From positions 1 to 46,714 of the forward strand of contig JAFMJD010000002.1 of the NCBI GenBank assembly GCA_017853685.1: a stretch of 46,714 bases of DNA. Direction: 5' to 3'. Source of the stretch: Actinomycetota bacterium. GTDB taxonomy: Bacteria > Actinomycetota > Acidimicrobiia > Acidimicrobiales > Ilumatobacteraceae. Below are positions 22,933 to 31,382 of the stretch, piece after piece; within the stretch, counting starts at the first letter, position 1, and each line of letters opens with the position of its first letter. Position numbers and translations under genes: made by a program. Below the pieces are notes generated by a model. That model saw only the letters and a list, made by a program, of their open reading frames with translations. It was not told the DNA's origin and did no database searches.

Positions 22933-24255
22933 ATGGTTGGGGGCGCATTGAAGATGGCCAGCATGGACGACCTCGATCTGAGGATGTCCGAGAAGGTGCG
23001 GCCGCTGTACGACGCCGTGAAGGCGTTCATCCGTAACGAGGTCGATCCGATCACCGAGGAGTTCTACCGACTCGGCGAAACGCGTGCCGAGCGCTGGAGC
23101 TGGGCTCCGGGGCAGCTCGAACTGCTCGACGGCGCGAAGCGCAAGGCGAAGTCGCAGGGACTGTGGAACTTCTTCCTGCCGAACGCCGAGACCGGCGAGG
23201 GTCTGAGCAACCTCGACTACGCCTACATCGCAAACGAGTTGGGCAAGAACCGTTTGGCATCGGAGTGCCTGAACTGCTCGGCACCCGACACCGGCAACAT
23301 GGAGGTGCTCGAGCGTGTCGGCACCCCCGAGCAGAAGAAGCGCTGGCTCGAGCCGCTGCTGAACGGCGAGATTCGTTCCGCGTACGCCATGACCGAGCCC
23401 GGCGTGATGAGTTCTGACGCGAAGCAGATCTCCACCGCCGCAGTGCTCGACGGAGACGAGTGGGTGATCAACGGCGAGAAGTTCTACATCTCGGGTGCAG
23501 GCGATCCGCGCTGCAAGGTGATGATCACCATGGTGAAGACCAACCCGAATGCTGACACCTACAAGCAGCAGTCGCAGATCCTCGTGCCGATCGACACCCC
23601 AGGCGTGGAGATCGTTGGCCCGATGCACGTGTTCGGCGCCGACGATGCACCGCACGGCCACATGCACATCCGCTTCAACGATGTGCGTGTCCCGAAGGAC
23701 AACATCCTGTGGGGTGAAGGACGTGGATTCGAGATCTCCCAGGTCCGCCTCGGGCCGGGCCGTATCCACCACTGCATGCGATCCATCGGTGCCGCCGAGC
23801 GTGCCATCGAGATGATGGTGGACCGCGGCCTTACGCGAGAGGCCTTCGGCAAGAAGCTGATCAACCTCGGCAAGAACATGGAGGTCGTGTCCCGGGCCCG
23901 CATCGAGGTGGAGGCCATGCGACTCATGGTGCTCCGCGCCGCAAAGGCCATGGACACGCTCGGCAATGCCGAGGCACGCGTGTGGGTCAGCGCCGTCAAG
24001 GCCATGGTCCCCGAGAAGTGCTGCGACATCATCAACGAAGCCATCCAGATGCACGGCGCTGCCGGCATCTCGCAATGGTTCCCGCTCGCCGAGATGTGGC
24101 ACAGCCAGCGCACACTGCGCCTGGCCGATGGCCCCGACGAGGTGCACCACCAAGTGGTGGGCCGCGCCGAGGTGAAGAACCGCGAGGCTGATCGCCTCAG
24201 CGGCGCCGCGGCCAGCCACGCACACAAGGGATCGCTGTTCACCGGATCGAGCTGA
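22933..24255 (+). CDS. Acyl-CoA dehydrogenase (ACAD10/11-like)
   Basis: Protein of 440 residues from ATG 22933, with AAAGGAG just upstream. N-terminal helices (MSEKVRPLYDAVKAFIRNEV), the AYAMTEPGVMSSDAKQISTA middle sheet (about 145-165), FDVRVPKDNILWGEGRGFEISQVRLGPGRIHHCMR (key residues GEGRGFEI, GPGRIHH) and the final helices (QMHGAAGISQWFPLAEMW) match the FAD acyl-CoA dehydrogenase family, nearest to the ACAD10/11-like branch that often handles long or branched chains. It oxidises acyl-CoA to 2-enoyl-CoA with ETF as acceptor. A very strong hairpin follows the stop, so it is probably a single-gene unit. Confidence 0.92.
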   Translation: MVGGALKMASMDDLDLRMSEKVRPLYDAVKAFIRNEVDPITEEFYRLGETRAERWSWAPGQLELLDGAKRKAKSQGLWNFFLPNAETGEGLSNLDYAYIANELGKNRLASECLNCSAPDTGNMEVLERVGTPEQKKRWLEPLLNGEIRSAYAMTEPGVMSSDAKQISTAAVLDGDEWVINGEKFYISGAGDPRCKVMITMVKTNPNADTYKQQSQILVPIDTPGVEIVGPMHVFGADDAPHGHMHIRFNDVRVPKDNILWGEGRGFEISQVRLGPGRIHHCMRSIGAAERAIEMMVDRGLTREAFGKKLINLGKNMEVVSRARIEVEAMRLMVLRAAKAMDTLGNAEARVWVSAVKAMVPEKCCDIINEAIQMHGAAGISQWFPLAEMWHSQRTLRLADGPDEVHHQVVGRAEVKNREADRLSGAAASHAHKGSLFTGSS

Positions 24256-24276
24256 ACCGAACCCGTATGACGAGGG

Positions 24277-24315
24277 CACGGGCCACCTGAACGCGAGTCG
24301 TTCGGGTGGCCCGTG
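24277..24315 (+). terminator. Long perfect hairpin (17-pair stem)
   Basis: Left arm 24277-24293 pairs with right arm 24299-24315 around CGAGT; all 17 positions pair (one U-G). It sits 21 bases after the acyl-CoA dehydrogenase stop and ends 33 bases before the next start. There is no U-tract. It is the strongest secondary structure in the window and is likely a terminator or mRNA-end stabiliser. Confidence 0.7.
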
Positions 24316-24348
24316 TCGATTCTGGCGAAGCCCGCGAAGGAGTACCCG

Positions 24349-26304
24349 ATGTACGACAACTTGTTCGAGCCGCTGCAGATCGCATCGGCCACCATCCCCA
24401 ACCGCATCGCACGCACGGCCCACACCACCGGCGCTGCGTGGGTGGACTCGGGTGACGACCTCATTGCGTACCACGAGGCCCGCGCCCGGGGCGGTGTGGG
24501 TCTGTCGATTCTCGAGATCGCCGGAGTCATGCCCAACACGGCGACGGCAATCCCGGTGTACGACGATCGGGTGATCGGTCACTACGAGAAGTTCGCGAGC
24601 CGAATCCACCCCCATGGGATGAAACTGTTCCAGCAGCTGTGGCACGGCGGCAGTGCACGCGTGATCCCCGGAACGGCCCCATGGTCCGCCAGCGATGTAC
24701 CCAACCCCACGGCCGGTGTCGTGCCGCGTCCGATGACCCGAGCAATGATCGACGAGGTGGTGGGTGCGTTCGCGTCCGCCGCACGTCGCGTTCGTGACGG
24801 TGGTCTCGACGGCGTGGAGATCCATGCAGCGCATGGCTACCTCGTCGGCCAGTTCCTCTCACCGGCGACGAATCACCGTGAGGACGAGTACGGAGGCACG
24901 CTCGAGAACCGGGTGCGGTTCCTGCGCGACGTGCTGCGCGCCGTGCGCTCCGAGGTGGGGCCGACATTTCCGGTTGGTATCCGACTGAGCGCCGATGAGG
25001 AGATCGAGGGCGGACTCACGCCCACCGACACCGCCGACATCGTGCGACTCGTGGAGAACGACGTGGACTTCGTCGACGTGTCGTACGGGAGTTACTACCG
25101 GTTCTACAAGATGCTCGCCACGCTCGAGGAGCCCCTCGGCTACGAGGTGCCCAAGAGTTCGGTGGTGACCCGGGCGACGCACAAGCCCACGATCGTCACG
25201 GGCCGGATCATGACGCTCGACCATGCAAGTCACATCGTCGAGACCGGCGACGCCGACATGGTGTCCATGGTGCGCGCACTCATCGCCGACCCTGACCTCA
25301 TCGTGAAGGCCCGCACCGGGCGGGCCGATGAGGTGCGTCCCTGCATCGGCACCAGTCAGGGTTGCGTGGGCATGTTGTTGTCCACCGGGAAGATCCAGTG
25401 CGTCGTCAACGTGGCGGCGGGCAACGAGACCAGGGTTCCGTTCGAGACACCCGCACCGGCCGCAGAGCGCAAGAAGGTGCTCGTGGTGGGCGGAGGCCCT
25501 GCCGGACTCGAGGCTGCACGCACGCTGGCGCTGCGAGGACACCGTGTTTCGCTGTACGAGATGGCCCGCCAGCTCGGGGGCCAGGTGGCCATCGCAGCAT
25601 CAGCGCCCTACCGCTCGGACCTGGGTGCACTCACCACGTGGCTCGCAGACGAGATCCGCCGACTCGATGTTCGTGTGCACCTGCAGACCCCGGTGGATCC
25701 CGATCTCATCCTGTCCGAGGCACCGGATGCCGTGATCATCGCAACCGGCTCCACCCCGCGCCGTGACGGCTTCCAGGCGGGACGTCCTGCCCATCCGGCC
25801 CGAGGTGCTGACCTCCCCCACGTGTACACCTCGTGGGATGTGTTCGGTTTCGGCGGTCGGGCCACGATCGGCAAACGAGCGGTGGTGTTCGACGACACCG
25901 GCGGATTCGACGCGATCTCCGTGGCCGAAGCGCTCGTAGCCGCAGGAGCACAGGTCACCGTGGTGACGCGGCACGAACAGCTCGGTGCACGCGTGCCGTT
26001 CCCGCCGGCGACCGTGCTCGCTGCGCGCGAGCACCTCATGGCGGGCGGTGCAGAGTTCATCCCGATGTACAGCGTGCGCGAGATCACGCCAACTGCCGTG
26101 GAGTTCGTCGGTGCGAGCGACACCAACACCCTCACCATCGAGGCAGACACCGTGGTACTGGTGGGCCACAACCACCCGAACCGCGAGCTCGCCGATGCGC
26201 TGGAAGGAGCACCGTTCCCGGTCCACCTCATCGGCGATGCAGCAAGTGGGCACACCATTCAGCAGGCGGTGGCTCAGGCGACTCAGGTCGCGCGGGCCAT
26301 CTGA
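24349..26304 (+). CDS. Old-yellow-enzyme/FadH-like NAD(P)H:flavin oxidoreductase
   Basis: Protein of 651 residues. ATG 24349 follows AAGGAG (24337-24342) by 6 bases; an earlier GTG at 24313 lies inside the terminator hairpin and is rejected. The FMN TIM barrel (about 1-330) has IPNRIARTAHTTG, QLWHGGSARV, DGVEIHAAHGYLVGQFLSP and YGGTLENR. The FAD/NAD(P) part has KKVLVVGGGPAGLEAARTLA (about 378-397) and RAVVFDDTGGF. The linking iron-sulphur motif is C332-I-G-T335-S-Q-G-C339...C351: the cysteine expected at 335 is Thr. Relatives include 2,4-dienoyl-CoA reductase and N-demethylases. The acetoacetyl-CoA synthetase gene follows 6 bases later. Function within this broad family is undecided. Confidence 0.87.
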   Translation: MYDNLFEPLQIASATIPNRIARTAHTTGAAWVDSGDDLIAYHEARARGGVGLSILEIAGVMPNTATAIPVYDDRVIGHYEKFASRIHPHGMKLFQQLWHGGSARVIPGTAPWSASDVPNPTAGVVPRPMTRAMIDEVVGAFASAARRVRDGGLDGVEIHAAHGYLVGQFLSPATNHREDEYGGTLENRVRFLRDVLRAVRSEVGPTFPVGIRLSADEEIEGGLTPTDTADIVRLVENDVDFVDVSYGSYYRFYKMLATLEEPLGYEVPKSSVVTRATHKPTIVTGRIMTLDHASHIVETGDADMVSMVRALIADPDLIVKARTGRADEVRPCIGTSQGCVGMLLSTGKIQCVVNVAAGNETRVPFETPAPAAERKKVLVVGGGPAGLEAARTLALRGHRVSLYEMARQLGGQVAIAASAPYRSDLGALTTWLADEIRRLDVRVHLQTPVDPDLILSEAPDAVIIATGSTPRRDGFQAGRPAHPARGADLPHVYTSWDVFGFGGRATIGKRAVVFDDTGGFDAISVAEALVAAGAQVTVVTRHEQLGARVPFPPATVLAAREHLMAGGAEFIPMYSVREITPTAVEFVGASDTNTLTIEADTVVLVGHNHPNRELADALEGAPFPVHLIGDAASGHTIQQAVAQATQVARAI

Positions 26305-26310
26305 TCGAAC

Positions 26311-28215
26311 ATGACCGCATCCGCATCGTTGCCGCGCGCACAGGGGTCGGCGATCGGCCGGTTCGCTGGAACGCTCGGCATCGAGACGTACTCGGCACTG
26401 CACGCGTGGTCGATCTCCGATCTCGATCGATTCTGGGACGCAGCAAGCCGGTTTCTCGGAGTGCGCTGGCACGATCAGCCCTCGGCTGCACTGGCCGACC
26501 GGGCGATGCCCTCTCGTGCCTGGTTCCCCGGAGGCACGCTGAACTACGCAGAACATGCGTTGCTGCGCGCGGCGGTGGCACCGAATGAGACAGCAGTGGT
26601 GGAGCAGAGCCAGACGCGGGCGCCACGCACACTCACGTGGTCGCAACTGCAGGATCAGGTGCAGCGGTGTGCGGGAGGCCTGCGCGCCATGGGCCTCGAC
26701 CGCAACGACCGGGTCGCCGTGTACCTCCCGAACATCTGCGAGACGCTCATCACGTTTCTCGCCTGCGCACAACTCGGCATCACGTGGTCGAGTTGTGCAC
26801 CGGAATTCGGCCCCAAGGCGGTGATCGATCGTCTCGCCCAGTTCGAGCCCACGGTGCTGCTGCACATCGATGGATACCGATACGGGACCAAGGTGGTCGA
26901 CCGACGCGACGAATCCGCACAGATCCACGCTGCACTCCCTTCGGTGCGTCATTCGATCGCCGTGCAGTATCTCGGCACCGGGCCGGACGAATGGTCGTCA
27001 CTGCTGGAGGCCGGGCGTTGCACCGAGTTCTGCTCGGCCCGGTACGACGATCCGCTCTACGTGTTGTACTCGTCGGGAACCACCGGACTGCCGAAACCGA
27101 TCGTGCACAGCCATGTGGGCATCACGGTGGAACATCTCGTCAGCCAGGTGCTCCACTTCGATCACACACCGGCCGACCGACTGTTCTGGTTCACCACCAC
27201 CGGGTGGATGATGTGGAACTTTCTGGTGTCGGCGTTGCTGGCCGGAACGTCGATCGTGCTGTTCGACGGCGATCCCGCCACCCCGAGCCTCGACACCCTG
27301 TGGGAGGTCGCTCACCAATCGCAGTGCACCGTGTTCGGTGCCTCTGCAGGGTTCTTCATGAACTGCCGGAAGGCGGGCACCACTCCCCGACGCGGCTCGA
27401 TCTGGCAGGTGGGCTCCACCGGGGCACCACTGCCGGGCGAGGGGTTCGAATGGATTGCGTCGGCCCTCGGCGATGACGTGATCATCAACTCGACCTCCGG
27501 TGGGACCGACGTGTGCAGTTCGTTCGTGGGCTGGAACCCGTTGGTGCCGGTGATCAGCGGCGAGATCAGCGGCTGCATGCTCGGCCGGGAGGCTGCGGCC
27601 TTCGACGAATCGGGGGCGCGCTGTCCGCTGGACGAACAGGGTGAACTCGTGCTCACCACCCCCATGCCGTCCATGCCGCTCGGATTCCTCGGCGACCCGG
27701 ACGGGAGTCGCTACCGACGCGCCTACTTCGACCGGTTCCCCGGTGTGTGGTGCCACGGCGACTGGATCACCTTCACCCACCACGGCGGCTGTGTCATCTC
27801 AGGCCGCTCGGACGCCACACTCAACCGAGGCGGGGTACGTCTCGGATCCGCCGACTTCTATTCGGTGGTGGAGAGCTACCCGGAAGTCGTCGACAGCCTC
27901 GTCGTGCACCTCGACGACGGCACCCGCGACCAACTCTGCCTCTTCGTGCAGTTGCGTGACGGTGCCGTACTCGATGACGCACTCATCGCTCGCATCCGAT
28001 CGGGGCTGCGAACCACGCTGTCGCCCCGGCATGTGCCCGACCTCATCGAGGCCGTACCGGCCGTGCCGCGCACGCTTTCGGGCAAGAAGCTCGAGGTGCC
28101 CGTGAAGAAGATCCTCACCGGTCAGCCGGCTGAGCGTGTGCTGAGCACCGAATCACTCGCCAACCCCGCAGCCATCGAGTGGTTCATCCGTCACGCTGGA
28201 ACCAGCGCCGACTGA
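26311..28215 (+). CDS. Acetoacetyl-CoA synthetase (ANL adenylate-forming ligase)
   Basis: Protein of 634 residues, the usual length for acetoacetate-CoA ligase. The N-terminal ACAS extension has the characteristic RWFPGGTLNYAEHAL-like motif (WFPGGTLNYAEH, about 71-82). The P-loop is VLYSSGTTGLPKPIVHSHVG (about 251-270), with TTTGWMMWNF, TSGGTDVCSSFVG (A5), HGDWITFTHHGGCVISGRSD (A7/A8) and the C-terminal GKKLEVPVKKIL with the acylation-site Lys. It activates acetoacetate to acetoacetyl-CoA with ATP. With the reductase upstream and acyl-CoA genes downstream, it fits ketone-body or leucine/lipid catabolism. The ligand specificity call rests on overall motif match; a related 3-oxoacyl substrate is possible. 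Confidence 0.88.
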   Translation: MTASASLPRAQGSAIGRFAGTLGIETYSALHAWSISDLDRFWDAASRFLGVRWHDQPSAALADRAMPSRAWFPGGTLNYAEHALLRAAVAPNETAVVEQSQTRAPRTLTWSQLQDQVQRCAGGLRAMGLDRNDRVAVYLPNICETLITFLACAQLGITWSSCAPEFGPKAVIDRLAQFEPTVLLHIDGYRYGTKVVDRRDESAQIHAALPSVRHSIAVQYLGTGPDEWSSLLEAGRCTEFCSARYDDPLYVLYSSGTTGLPKPIVHSHVGITVEHLVSQVLHFDHTPADRLFWFTTTGWMMWNFLVSALLAGTSIVLFDGDPATPSLDTLWEVAHQSQCTVFGASAGFFMNCRKAGTTPRRGSIWQVGSTGAPLPGEGFEWIASALGDDVIINSTSGGTDVCSSFVGWNPLVPVISGEISGCMLGREAAAFDESGARCPLDEQGELVLTTPMPSMPLGFLGDPDGSRYRRAYFDRFPGVWCHGDWITFTHHGGCVISGRSDATLNRGGVRLGSADFYSVVESYPEVVDSLVVHLDDGTRDQLCLFVQLRDGAVLDDALIARIRSGLRTTLSPRHVPDLIEAVPAVPRTLSGKKLEVPVKKILTGQPAERVLSTESLANPAAIEWFIRHAGTSAD

Positions 28216-28260
28216 GCGGGGCGCGCTGCTCCGGGGTTGGGGCCATCCCGGCTGCCCAAC

Positions 28261-28266
28261 TACAGT
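28261..28266 (+). promoter_or_regulatory. -10 box TACAGT, leaderless-type
   Basis: TACAGT is followed by CAGCCACC (8 bases) and the ATG at 28275. Confidence 0.45.
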
Positions 28267-28274
28267 CAGCCACC

Positions 28275-30149
28275 ATGTCCTCGGCCAGCACCAGAACGGT
28301 GAGTCCGGCGCGCCAGAACGCCGTACTGGTACTGATGTGCCTCGCGGTGATCGTGGTGATCGCCAACGTGTCGAGCCTCAACGTGGCGGTACCCGCCATC
28401 GGTACTGCGTTCAAGGCCGACCAGTCGAAACTGCAGTGGGTCGTCGACGCCTATGCCCTCCTGCTTGCCGCCCTGCTGCTGCCGGCTGGCGCCATCGGAG
28501 ATCGCTTCAGTCGCAAAGGCACGTTGCTGTTCGGGTTCGTCGTGATGACGGCGGCCTCTGCATGGTCTGCCGAAGCCAACACCATCACCGAACTCATCCT
28601 GGCCCGCGGTGGAGCAGGACTGGGCGCTGCATTCGTGTTCCCATCGACACTGTCGACGTTGACCGCCATCATGTCGGCCGAGCGGCGCAGCCGTGCCGTG
28701 GCGCTGTGGTCGGCGTGCGCAGCAGGCGGCGGCATCGTGGGCATCATCGGTGCCGGCGCGATCCTCGAGCGCTACGAATGGACCTGGATCTTCCGGGGCA
28801 ACGCCATCTTGTGCGGTGCATTCCTCGTGCTCGCCGTCCTGCTTGCCGTGGACACCAAGGATCCTGATCATGCACACATCGACCCGCTGGGCACGGTGCT
28901 CTCGGTGATCGCCATCGGCGGCATCGTGTTGGCGGTCACCGAGGGTCCGGTGCGCGGCTGGACCGACACCATCACCGTGATCGGCGGTGCCGCTGGCCTG
29001 GCCGGTCTCGTGGCGTTCGTGGCCTGGGAACTCGCAGCGAAGCGACCGCTGCTCGATGTGCGCCTCTTCGGGCGGCCGCGCTTTGGTACCACGGCGCTCG
29101 CCATCTTCTTGTTGTTCCTCGTGACGTTCGGGTTGTTCTTCCTCTGCGTGCAGTTCGTGGCCTACATCTTCGATTACGGCCCGCTCGACAGCGGACTGGC
29201 GTTGATCCCGGCTGCCATCGCACTGGCACCCGCATCATTGCTCGGTGTCGTTCTCGCCAAGCGGTCGTCGATTTTCGCCGTGGCGTGCATCGGGATGCTC
29301 ATCGCCGGTGGTTCGTTCCTGTACCTCTCACAACTCACCGAGACCAACACCTTCTGGGCCTTCGCGGGCGGGCTCGTGGTGTTCGGTTTCGGCATCGGAA
29401 TCGTGCAGGGCCCGGCCACCGAGGTGATCGTCTCGTCGCTCCCCGCCGCCAAACAGGGCGTGGCGTCGGCGGTCAACGACACCACACGCGAACTCGGCGG
29501 TGCACTCGGCATCGCCATCATCGGGTCGGTGTTCAACATCGGTTACCGCGCCGGGGTGAACGACGAAGTAAGAGTGCTCGGCGATCTCTTCGGAGCAGTT
29601 CGCTCGTCGCCGGCGGCCGGACTGGTGGCCAGCGAGGGCAAGCCCGAGGTAGTGGACGCCGTCCGCAGATCGTTCATCGACGGCTGGCACCTAGGGACCC
29701 TGGTGTGCGCCGCCATCGCCGTGGGTGGCGCACTGATCGTGGGCGTGGTGGGCCTTGCGCGACGCGGGCGCACCGACGACACCTTCGAGGATCTCGACGC
29801 CACGACCGACCTCTCATCGCCGACGGCGGACGTCCCCGCGGACGCCGCCGCACTCGGTATCAGTGCCGGCGTCGCCGCCCCCGAACCCGACCCGCTCACG
29901 GCCGCACGCGAGCACGCTGCAGCAACCGAGGCCGTGAGCCGACAGGCTGGCGAGGTACTGGCCTCGCTCCAATCCCTCGTGTCCCAGCAACAGCAGACCT
30001 TGGACTTCCTCGATGACGAGAAGCGCAAGGTGCTCCAGAGTCGGGAACGCGCGGCCGACATCATCGACCGGGCCGCCGATGAGCTCCAACGTCTGGCGAG
30101 CACGCTGCGCGAGGCTCCCACTCCCACCCGACCCGACGAGTCCGACTGA
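28275..30149 (+). CDS. MFS exporter of the DHA2/EmrB-QacA type with C-terminal coiled coil
   Basis: Protein of 624 residues. About 14 transmembrane helices cover residues 15-500, with the DHA2 signatures NVAVPAIGTAF, LQWVVDAYALLLAALLLPAGAIGDRFSRKG (motif A, GDRFSRKG) and LILARGGAGLGAAFVFPSTL. These proton-driven pumps expel drugs or lipophilic compounds. Unusually, about 115 cytoplasmic residues follow: an acidic linker (DDTFEDLDATTDLSS), an Ala-rich stretch and a predicted coiled coil (VLASLQSLVSQQQQTLDFLD, then KVLQSRERAADIIDRAADEL). The tail is rare in this family and suggests oligomerisation or partner docking. ATG 28275 follows a TACAGT box by 8 bases. It is set among acyl-CoA genes, so a lipid or fatty-acid cargo is possible. 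Confidence 0.88.
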   Translation: MSSASTRTVSPARQNAVLVLMCLAVIVVIANVSSLNVAVPAIGTAFKADQSKLQWVVDAYALLLAALLLPAGAIGDRFSRKGTLLFGFVVMTAASAWSAEANTITELILARGGAGLGAAFVFPSTLSTLTAIMSAERRSRAVALWSACAAGGGIVGIIGAGAILERYEWTWIFRGNAILCGAFLVLAVLLAVDTKDPDHAHIDPLGTVLSVIAIGGIVLAVTEGPVRGWTDTITVIGGAAGLAGLVAFVAWELAAKRPLLDVRLFGRPRFGTTALAIFLLFLVTFGLFFLCVQFVAYIFDYGPLDSGLALIPAAIALAPASLLGVVLAKRSSIFAVACIGMLIAGGSFLYLSQLTETNTFWAFAGGLVVFGFGIGIVQGPATEVIVSSLPAAKQGVASAVNDTTRELGGALGIAIIGSVFNIGYRAGVNDEVRVLGDLFGAVRSSPAAGLVASEGKPEVVDAVRRSFIDGWHLGTLVCAAIAVGGALIVGVVGLARRGRTDDTFEDLDATTDLSSPTADVPADAAALGISAGVAAPEPDPLTAAREHAAATEAVSRQAGEVLASLQSLVSQQQQTLDFLDDEKRKVLQSRERAADIIDRAADELQRLASTLREAPTPTRPDESD

Positions 30150-30178
30150 CGGCCGGTGGCATCGGGCGCGCCGCGAAT

Positions 30179-30184
30179 TACGCT
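30179..30184 (+). promoter_or_regulatory. -10 box TACGCT, leaderless-type
   Basis: TACGCT is followed by CGCCCC and the GTG at 30191. Confidence 0.5.
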
Positions 30185-30190
30185 CGCCCC

Positions 30191-31336
30191 GTGCGCTCAC
30201 TCTTCACCGACGAACACGAAGCCTTCCGGGAGTCCTTCGCCGCATTCATCGCGAAAGAACTCAGCCCCCACTACCTCGATTGGGAACGTGCCGGCATCGC
30301 CCCGCGCGAGATTTTCGCCCTGGCCGGGCAGTACGGGTTCACCGGCATGGCAGTGCCCGAGGAGTACGGCGGGGGCGGTTCCAACGACTTCCGTTTCAAC
30401 GTGGTGATCGCCGAGGAGCTGGCGGCAGCCGGCATCGGCGGCGCAGGGCTCGGCATCACCCTGCACAACGACATCACCACCCCGTACTTCGTCGAGTACT
30501 GCACCGACGAGCAGAAGCGTCGCTGGCTCCCGGGCATCGCGTCGGGCGAACTCATCACTGCTGTCGCCATGACCGAGCCCGGCACCGGCTCGGACCTCGC
30601 CAGCATCGCCACGACCGCGGTGCGCGACGGCGATCAGTATGTGCTGAACGGTTCGAAGACCTTCATCACCAATGGCATCAATTCGGATCTCGTCATCGTG
30701 GCGTGCAAATCCGACCCCTCCCAGCGCCACACCGGCATGACCCTGCTGGTGGTGGAGCGCGGGATGTCGGGCTTCGAGCGGGGCCGCAATCTCGAGAAGG
30801 TGGGCATGCACTCGCAGGACACTGCAGAGTTGTTTTTCAACGATGTGCGTGTACCGGTCTCGAATCGCTTGGGCGACGAGGGCAAGGCGTTCAACTACCT
30901 CACCTTCAATCTGGCCCAGGAGCGCCTGTCCATCGCGGTCAGCGGTGTTGCCACGGCGCGCGCTGCGCTCGGCTGGACCGTCGACTACGTGAAGGAGCGC
31001 AAGGCGTTCGGGCAGTCCATCTCGAACTTCCAGAACACCAAGTTCGTCCTTGCCGAGGTCAAGACCAGCATCGACGTAGCACAGGCCTATGTTGACCAGT
31101 GCATCGTGAAACTCAACGATGGGGAACTCTCCGCTGCCGAGGCCGCAGAGGCGAAGTACTGGTGCACCGAACTGCAGAAGACCGCAGTGGATCGCTGTCT
31201 GCAACTGTTCGGAGGGTACGGATACATGCTGGAGTACCCCATTGCACGCGCCTACGCCGATGCCCGCATCACGTCGATCTACGGCGGCACCACCGAGGTC
31301 ATGAAGACCATCATCGCCAAGTCACTCGGCCTCTGA
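30191..31336 (+). CDS. Acyl-CoA dehydrogenase (FadE/BCD-type)
   Basis: Protein of 381 residues, the standard length for short/medium-chain acyl-CoA dehydrogenases. It shows AVAMTEPGTGSDLASIATTA (about 119-138; FAD/substrate strand), YVLNGSKTFITNGINSDL, LFFNDVRVPVSNRLGDEGKAF, QNTKFVLAEVKT, QLFGGYGYMLEYPIARAYAD and YGGTTEVMK, whose Glu is the usual catalytic base. The GTG start is supported by a TACGCT box 6 bases upstream. It would supply enoyl-CoA for the two hydratases that follow on the same strand. Chain-length specificity cannot be read from sequence. Confidence 0.94.
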   Translation: MRSLFTDEHEAFRESFAAFIAKELSPHYLDWERAGIAPREIFALAGQYGFTGMAVPEEYGGGGSNDFRFNVVIAEELAAAGIGGAGLGITLHNDITTPYFVEYCTDEQKRRWLPGIASGELITAVAMTEPGTGSDLASIATTAVRDGDQYVLNGSKTFITNGINSDLVIVACKSDPSQRHTGMTLLVVERGMSGFERGRNLEKVGMHSQDTAELFFNDVRVPVSNRLGDEGKAFNYLTFNLAQERLSIAVSGVATARAALGWTVDYVKERKAFGQSISNFQNTKFVLAEVKTSIDVAQAYVDQCIVKLNDGELSAAEAAEAKYWCTELQKTAVDRCLQLFGGYGYMLEYPIARAYADARITSIYGGTTEVMKTIIAKSLGL

Positions 31337-31370
31337 CACATCGCCGTTCGCCAGGACGGCCGCCGTCGGC

Positions 31371-31376
31371 AACAAT
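31371..31376 (+). promoter_or_regulatory. -10-like AACAAT, leaderless-type spacing
   Basis: AACAAT is followed by GACGCC and the ATG at 31383. The same GACGCC-start spacing is seen upstream of 36460. It is weaker than the TANNNT boxes. Confidence 0.3.
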
Positions 31377-31382
31377 GACGCC

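Noticed and set aside
24313-24348. Earlier GTG start for the FadH-like gene
   Set aside because: It lies within the terminator hairpin and lacks a ribosome site. ATG 24349 has AAGGAG 6 bases upstream and begins at the conserved N-terminus.
22915-24834. A 639-codon minus-strand frame opposite the acyl-CoA dehydrogenase gene
   Set aside because: It has no known motif and a His/Arg/Val-rich shadow composition. It lies opposite a well-supported gene.
25600-26952. A 450-codon minus-strand frame opposite the FadH-like and acetoacetyl-CoA synthetase genes
   Set aside because: It has shadow composition and spans two real genes on the other strand.
31343-31367. Small GC palindromes between the acyl-CoA dehydrogenase and hydratase genes
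   Set aside because: The stems are 5-6 pairs in a very GC-rich gap, not distinguishable from chance.
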